This document shows, piece after piece, positions 58,358 to 64,000 of a stretch of DNA of 64,000 bases. The stretch is taken from assembly GCA_958299035.1 (NCBI GenBank), contig CATQJL010000001.1, positions 31,235,554 to 31,299,553 on the forward strand, read 5' to 3'. Under the pieces are notes generated by a model, which was given only the letters and a program-made list of their open reading frames with translations, made no database searches and had not been told where the DNA came from. The DNA is from Cylicocyclus nassatus (Eukaryota > Nematoda > Chromadorea > Rhabditida > Strongylidae). A program made the position numbers and the translations under genes. The stretch's first letter is position 1, and the number at the start of each line of letters is the position of its first letter.

Positions 58358-59608
58358 ATATAGGACAAGTTTATAGATGAAGAATGTGTCGGTGTCGATC
58401 ATACGCTCTCGATTTCTCGCTTCAAATGTTGTTGGACTTGCCTTCCACGAATATCCTTATCGAGGTTACGGGGGTAAGCCAGGGTCCGACACAGATCGTC
58501 TGGAAGCAGGCTGGATTTCGTTTTTGAAGCAAACAACAAAGGGGATATCGTTTTTGACGAGTCGTAACCAAGCACCAAGAATAAGCGCCATTTAAACGAA
58601 CACAAGCTTTTCGGACAGGTTATCACACAAATGGCCTGCTCTCTCGTGTATGGCGAAAAGTGCGCGCGATTTGAAAGCAAGGCTTAAATAAATAAATTGC
58701 TTGTTTACAGCGCACACAGAAGCATATGACACTAAGTTTGAACTGTATGTATAGAAAATTATTTGCGAAAGGATTATGTGAAAAGATTTGAATACTCATG
58801 TGAAGTAATACCTTTTCCAAAATTAGATCGTCTCCAGACGGCCCAAACGATCTGAGATCGTCTGTAGCATATATTCTCGTCACTTCACATGAGTTTCGGA
58901 CCTTTTCAGCATGGACAGATTATCCGTTCAAAAATCTATCCCTGAGCATGAAGACGTTCTCATACCATTGCTTTTCCTTTGTTTTTTGTTTTCATTTCTT
59001 CTCGCCTTGTTAAATATCGCGCTCTAATGCCAAAGTCTTGTGCATGCATAGTATTCAGCTCCAATTTGGATTTTCACTCTTATCTTACGTCTTTTCTTTC
59101 AAACTAGTGAATCTTCTTTGTTTTCATCTTCTTCTAAGCAGGTAGGTCAAAGGGGACTTCGTAGGACTTCCGAAAGTCAGGGGAGACTTCGTTTTCAGAA
59201 ACCCTGGAAACCGACTCGTGCCGGGCCCTAGGGTAAGCCTTCAGCAATACCATTACTAACATAACATAACCTATTTTGCAGCCGCTTATACAATGTTGAG
59301 AAAAGGTACTATGTGATAGGTAAAACAAAAACGTTGAATTTTCTTTTTCTATCTTAGTACAGCCTTTACCTAAAAAGGTGCATTTATATTATAGATTCCA
59401 GGTTAACAATGAATGTCTTTCTTTTTACTTTGTACTCTGAAAACTTGCAAAGTACAAAAGTTCTTGCATGCAATGCGAAAAATTCCAGCACTTGAGTATC
59501 CTCTCCTTATGGCTAGATTCCAAAAGAACGAACAATTCCCGGCTTTTGAGGTGTGATCAAGGGGAAATCGTGAAATCAAAGCGGCAAAGGTGTAATAACT
59601 TCACAGGT
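58358..59608. other. No recognised gene
   Basis: Short unrecognised frames only (58377-58595 plus, 58399-58680 minus). AGATCGTCTCCAGACG and GAGATCGTCTGTAG lie 30 bp apart near 58830-58865. Confidence 0.4.
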
Positions 59609-59884
59609 TACAATACCGCTCATAATTCGTCAAAAAAGTCGCCGGACTGCGGCGCACTCCGCCAGAGTGCGCTGCAGTGCGCCGGGGTGTGACGCAGTCC
59701 GCTAGAGTGCGGCAGAGTGCGCCACACTACACTAGAGTCTGCTGGAGAGCAGCGGAGTGCGCCGCACATCACTAGAGTCCGTCGAAATCCGCGTCGCATC
59801 ATCATATTGCGTTTCAGAATGGACGAATTCTGAATCCGAGGACACCGTTAGATTAAGCTCGGCGAGAATCAATCATCATATAGG

Positions 59885-61848
59885 AGTGCCACAATTTAGC
59901 GAGATATGATAAGCGTACGTTAGACAGTAAGTTTTGCTCAACTCTGTAGATTTTTGTTTGTTTATGGTAGAGTGTCAGTCTGATCCAGTTTGGTCTAAAA
60001 TCCGCTCAAGATCACATACCGCTCGCAGAATGTGCAAAATTTCCGTGAACTTGGCGGAATTCCGGGATTTCCGTCAAAGTCGTGATATTCCGGAAGTTCG
60101 CGACGGATTTCCGCTAAAGTCCGTGATATTCCTGGAAGTTCGCGACATTCTAGGATCCGCGGAATCATGGAAATTATGCAGAGAATACGCAACGCCATAA
60201 TTTCCTTCACAAAATGCGTTCTAAATCCGGAAGCAGCATTTTGTTCAGATCGTCAAGGCAAATGTTGTGATGTACAGAATGCCCTCGATATTCCGTTTCC
60301 AGTTTTCTCGAATTTTTCTGTGGAGGTCCTTTCGCAAGGATGTAGCGCAGCGTCTGTGTAACATGAAAGATTCCAGTAAGCACTATTCAATAGTACTGTT
60401 CTTGTACTTTATCGCGCGTTCAAAAGTATCTGTACACTGTCTTCCACAAGAGGTAGAAGCGCTGGTGATTTTTGAAAAAATCACGCGTTTTCAATTTCTA
60501 TTCGGCGTAACTTTTTTCGGAATGTATACATTCTGAATCTGAAGAAAGTTTTGTGCTCAGTTTATCAAGGCAAATCTTTCGGTATACAGCATGTCCTTGA
60601 TATTCTGATCTCAGTATTCTCAAATCTTTCGCAAAGGTGTAAAGCAGCGCGCATCGCCCCTAGTAGGCTTCAGCAAGGACCATTCGATAGTACTTATTCT
60701 GTAGATTATGGAGCGCTAAAATGTAGTCGCAGGCGTCTTTCCAATGGAGATAGAAAGGCTGGTGAATTGTGGAAAAATCTTATCGTCCCAGATTCTACTC
60801 GCCATAACCTAGAATACGAAGCTATCTTGCTAAGCAGATATGAATTTTGTAATCAGCAGGTCGGACAACCCCTATGAGCAAGTTTTCAGAGAACTTCGGA
60901 TTATTTGATTTTTTTCTCGTTTCACGCTCTGGAAGCTCGCCGATTATTCAAAATGTTGATGCACCTGAATTGTAAGGAAACTTCGCTTATAAAGGTTTTC
61001 GAACATGCTCTTACTAAAATCGTGGTCTTTGAGGATCACAGGATATTTTTGGAGAGATACGGTGAGGTGACTGTAATTGCACCATGAAAGTGCGTCACTT
61101 TACCCGCACTTCTCGCGTATCTGTCATAAACTTGCTTGCTTGCTTTTCTAAGTCAAAATTACTAGAAAGTGTGCCATCGAATGGTGCATGTCTCAAGCTT
61201 CAGACTATGAAAATCGCCGAATTAACAGCCTACGAAATACGTCCTCATGCATTTTGCCCAAAACGTAAAGACCGCATAATTCGTCGAAATTTCACCGTGA
61301 ATACTATCGAATAGTGCTTACTGGAATCTTTTATGTTACACAGACGCTGCGCTACATCCTTGCGAAAGGACCTCCACAGAAAAATTCGAGAAAACTGGAA
61401 ACGGAATATCGAGGGCATTCTGTACATCACAACATTTGCCTTGACGATCTGAACAAAATGCTGCTTCCGGATTTAGAACGCATTTATTGCGAAGAAAATT
61501 ATGGCCTTGCGTGTTCTGCGTAATTTCCATGATTTCGCGGATACTAGAATGTCGCGAACTTCCAGGAATATCACGGACTTTGGCGGAAATCCCGGAATTC
61601 CGCGAAGTTCGCGGAATTTTTGCACATTCTGTAAGCGGTATTGTGATCTTGGGCGGATTTTAGAGCAAATTGGATCAGACTGACTCTCTACCATACTCCT
61701 ACACTATACTTTCTATGTGTCATCAGCGACAAATCAATAGCAATACTGTTATCAGCACACTGAACATACAAGTAAACAAAAATCTGCAAAATTGAGCAAA
61801 AACTGCTGTTTACCGTATACCTATCATATCCTGCTAGATTGTGACACT
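59885..61848. mobile_element. Nested long-TIR element, ~500-bp arms
   Basis: Left AGTGCCACAATTTAGCGAGA and right (minus) AGTGTCACAATCTAGCAGGA begin inverted arms that run to about 60390 and 61300. The arms share GTCAGTCTGATCC, TCCGTGATATTCCTGGAAGT and GACGCTGCGCTACATCCTTG. Just inside the left arm, 60540-60700 repeats part of the arm in direct orientation. The 108-codon frame at 60551-60877 has no recognised domain. Confidence 0.72.
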
Positions 61849-61866
61849 TCTATTAATTAGATAAAT

Positions 61867-62363
61867 AACTGGCGTACCCGGCTCCGTCCGGCTCTGTCAA
61901 AACACTATGGTGAAGCTCTCAAACCTATCCCAAACAACTTTCCCTGTGCCCACGCCTACATGCCAATTCACTATTCCGCTGTTTTAGTAATCAGCATCCT
62001 TTATCCCCTTGTACCAACTCCCAGCCCCGGAGCTCAAACTTTGCAAAAAATCATAAAATCGATAAAAGTAACGGATAATTTCAAAAACTAATATTGTATT
62101 CGTAATCAGCATGTCCGATTATCCCCTGCGCCAATTCCCAGCCCCGTAGTTCAAACTTCAAAAAAATCGATAAAAATCGTTGAAATCGATATCGATCGAT
62201 GATAAAAAGTGGCCTATGACACCCGCCCAGCCCCGATGTGTATGTGTGCAAAGTTTGGTCCGGATCGGTTCAGAAATGGTTTTTTCCATTCGGAACATAC
62301 GTATAGTTAGACAGACAGCCAGACAGCAAACATACAAACAGACATTCAGCTTTTTGTATAAGA
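61867..62363 (-). mobile_element. Helitron-like copy H4, degenerate
   Basis: The left end ACTGGCGTACCCGGCTCCG is a mutated form of the CTAGCTGGCTTACCCGG end. The right end (minus TCTTATACAAAAAGCTGAATG) fits the 5' end. It holds two 118-bp satellite units and the GTATGTGTGCAAAGTTTGGT segment. The terminal CTAG is damaged. Confidence 0.65.
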
Positions 62364-62963
62364 AAATGCGTTTCGCCGAGCTGAATCGAACGGTGTCCTC
62401 GGATTCAGAATTCGAGATATATGGCGATGCGAGCGAATTCCGGCGGACTCTAGTGATGTGCGGCGCACTCCGCTGCTCTCCGGCAGACTCTAGTGGAGTG
62501 TAGCTCACTCTGCCGCACTCCGGCGGAGTGCGGCTGCAGTGCGCCGGAGTGCGCTGCAGTGCTTTTTTGCCGAACTAAGAGCGGTACTGTATTAGGTTGT
62601 AAAGAAAGTTCCCGGGCAGTTGCAAAAATTTTTTTTAAATCGCTATAACTTCAAGCGGATTGATTCTTTTTTGAAGCTACAAACTTCATTGCAAAGACAA
62701 TTTTGTCCGCAACATATACTTGTCTTGCTGGCTTCTCAGCACCTCACTGCGGTCAAGCATGCGCAGAATGGGAAAAGGTCGTTGCGAAAAGTGACATATT
62801 TGTGCAGGGTTATCTCAAACATGATGAGAGCTGGAAAACCCAGATGCTGTAGTTATACAGAGGTCTGCTGGGGCCGTTATAGGGACAACTTATGTTTTTG
62901 GAGAACCAATTGGAAAAAAATTTTTATTAGAAAGTTCGAGAAATCGAACATTTTTTGCCCCTA

Positions 62964-63541
62964 CTCAGATAATCGCCGGGGGCAGGCGGCCATGCGATTT
63001 TTGGGCAAGCGGGCACCGGAAAGATAGTTCGCTGATTTCTTGCGCTCCGCCTGCAGAAATTTGGAAGAATATTGTTCAATTTTTTGACAAATGCTCGGAG
63101 AAGTGTCACGGTTTTCTTATGGATTAGTTGCGGCGCATTGGCCGCATTCTCGCGGACTTTCCGCGAGAATATGCAAAATTATTGGGGGCCGCGCGGTCCC
63201 TTGTGGAGGACCGCACAGCCCTCAGGTACTTTCCGCTTGGAGAAAGTACCCCAAACTTGGGTGATAAAACCATCGACGACACCTCTGCCAGGTAGAGTCT
63301 TACCTTAGCTCGGCGTACGCACGAAAGTGCATAAAAGGAGTCCGAGCGCTTGCTGAAAGTTTAGTCAGCGCTCGCTGAAAGAAATTATTTGACGAGCGCT
63401 TGCAGAAAATTCTGTATTGCTGCCCGCTGGCAGAATAGGGAAGTACCGCTCGCTGAAGGTTTGGCCGCGCTCCAAAATTTTGCCGACCGCTTGCAGAAAA
63501 GCGCGAGTTTGCGGACCGCCTGCCCCCGGCGATTATCTGAG
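62964..63541 (-). mobile_element. SL-carrying TIR element, copy 4
   Basis: 578 bp flanked by TA on both sides. Reverse-complement comparison with copy 1 (7914-8491) showed no difference that I could find, so this is a very recent duplicate at a different kind of target. Confidence 0.9.
63146..63271 (-). ncRNA. SL1-like spliced leader RNA gene, copy 4
   Basis: The minus-strand leader (63271-63250) has the same bases as copy 1, followed by GT, stem-loops I and II, AATTTTG and stem-loop III (63170-63146). The upstream block GCGTACGCCGAG is kept. Confidence 0.8.
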
Positions 63542-64000
63542 TAAAAATGCACCATTTTTTGAGCAAGTGACTTTGTAGTCTTCTAATTCTGCACAGAAAT
63601 GACCAAATCTTTGATTACTGGGAACATTGTTGGGGTAATGCCTTGCACATCTCTTGGACCCCTCATCCAGGCGTGGCGATCCCCGCAGAAGCGACGCCAA
63701 CTGCGAAAAGAGTTGCAGTCAGAAGCAAGTTCGACAGCTTGTAATTCCTGAGGGCAAATCGCAAAACTCGAGTGCAGCTGCGGGTCAGAAGTTAACAGCC
63801 TTGCCAATCAAATCACCCATGATTTAGACGAAATTTTTTGAGATGCATAAAAAAATGGCCGTAGGAAGAAAAATTACGAAATTTTTGTGGTTGGAAAGAT
63901 TTCTCTTCTTGACGTGCAGATCAAATACGTCTTGGCATCGATAAAAGTCAGACGGTTTGTTGAAAACTTCAGGCTTCCCTCTACTGAACAGTATAAAAAA
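63542..64000. other. No recognised gene
   Basis: The frame 63583-63807 (minus, 74 codons) is unrecognised. The segment probably belongs to the mariner-type element that starts at 62592. Confidence 0.35.

Larger units (their letters stand above)
59611..62589. mobile_element. TA-flanked element with GAGTGCGC motif arrays
   Basis: Left CAATACCGCTCATAATTCG and right (minus) CAGTACCGCTCTTAGTTCG, each followed by (t/g)CAAAAAAG, are inverted ends with TA outside. Both subterminal zones (59640-59800, 62440-62570) are arrays of GAGTGCGCC/AGTGCGCTGCAGTGC motifs in mirror orientation. CAGTACC ends and TA suggest a Tc1-type origin. It is filled by a long-TIR element and a Helitron copy. No transposase. 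Confidence 0.75.
62592..64000. mobile_element. Left end of a mariner-type element, cut by window edge
   Basis: TTAGGTTGTAAAGAAAGTTC directly follows the TA at the end of the previous element, a typical mariner-type terminus. The matching right end is not in the window. It contains SL copy 4. No transposase frame is recognised in the visible part. Confidence 0.5.

Overview
ORGANISM AND CHARACTER. This is AT-rich eukaryotic DNA with no intact host gene that I can recognise. Nearly every recognisable feature is a mobile element or a repeat. Copies of a 22-nt leader very close to nematode SL1, each followed by GT and SL-RNA-like hairpins, point to a nematode. Frequent GGGCGGGGCTT and ATCGATAAAATCGAT satellites fit a rhabditid, but the species cannot be fixed from the sequence. 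Most longer open frames are chance frames in repeats.

LAYOUT. 1-7.6 kb: mostly unique AT-rich DNA with one long-TIR element (3901-4822). 7.6-11.3 kb: two Helitron-like elements in tandem, each carrying a nested 578-bp element that contains an SL1-like RNA gene. 12-15.7 kb: a CTCAGA-ended element and two TA-flanked MITEs, one holding a third Helitron. 15.7-20.6 kb: no recognisable content. 20.6-25.3 kb: a near-perfect palindrome, then a chain of TA-flanked elements joined end to end. 25.3-36.9 kb (block A) and 41.3-57.5 kb (block B): two direct copies of one large segment. Each has ~1.4-kb inverted arms around a 5'-truncated Ty3/gypsy relic with a clean 3' LTR. Between them (37-41 kb) lie tandem repeats, two of which contain an SL1-like 5' sequence, and satellites. 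57.5-64 kb: a TA-flanked element of ~3 kb with nested insertions, followed by the start of another mariner-like element that holds the fourth SL element.

CENTRAL OBSERVATION. Four copies (7914-8491, 10411-10988, 45121-45709, 62964-63541) of a transposon-like element carry a complete spliced-leader-RNA architecture: 22-nt leader, GT donor, stem-loop I, a 14-16-bp stem-loop II, an AATTTTG Sm-like site, a 9-10-bp stem-loop III, and a block conserved at -49 to -38. Copies 1 and 4 looked identical over 578 bp when compared by eye, although they lie 55 kb apart in opposite orientation. Copy 3 has a visible empty site in block A (TA target duplicated). This looks like a mobile, amplifying SL RNA gene.

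HOW THE PIECES RELATE. Blocks A and B act as a natural insertion assay: each contains insertions the other lacks. This gives target sites for a Penelope-like retroelement (12-bp duplication), a TTAA element, a Helitron (A^T, no duplication), two CTCAGA-ended elements (2-bp duplications) and a GGCCGG-ended element. Several unrelated TIR elements share one design: a private GC-rich motif repeated many times inside each element.
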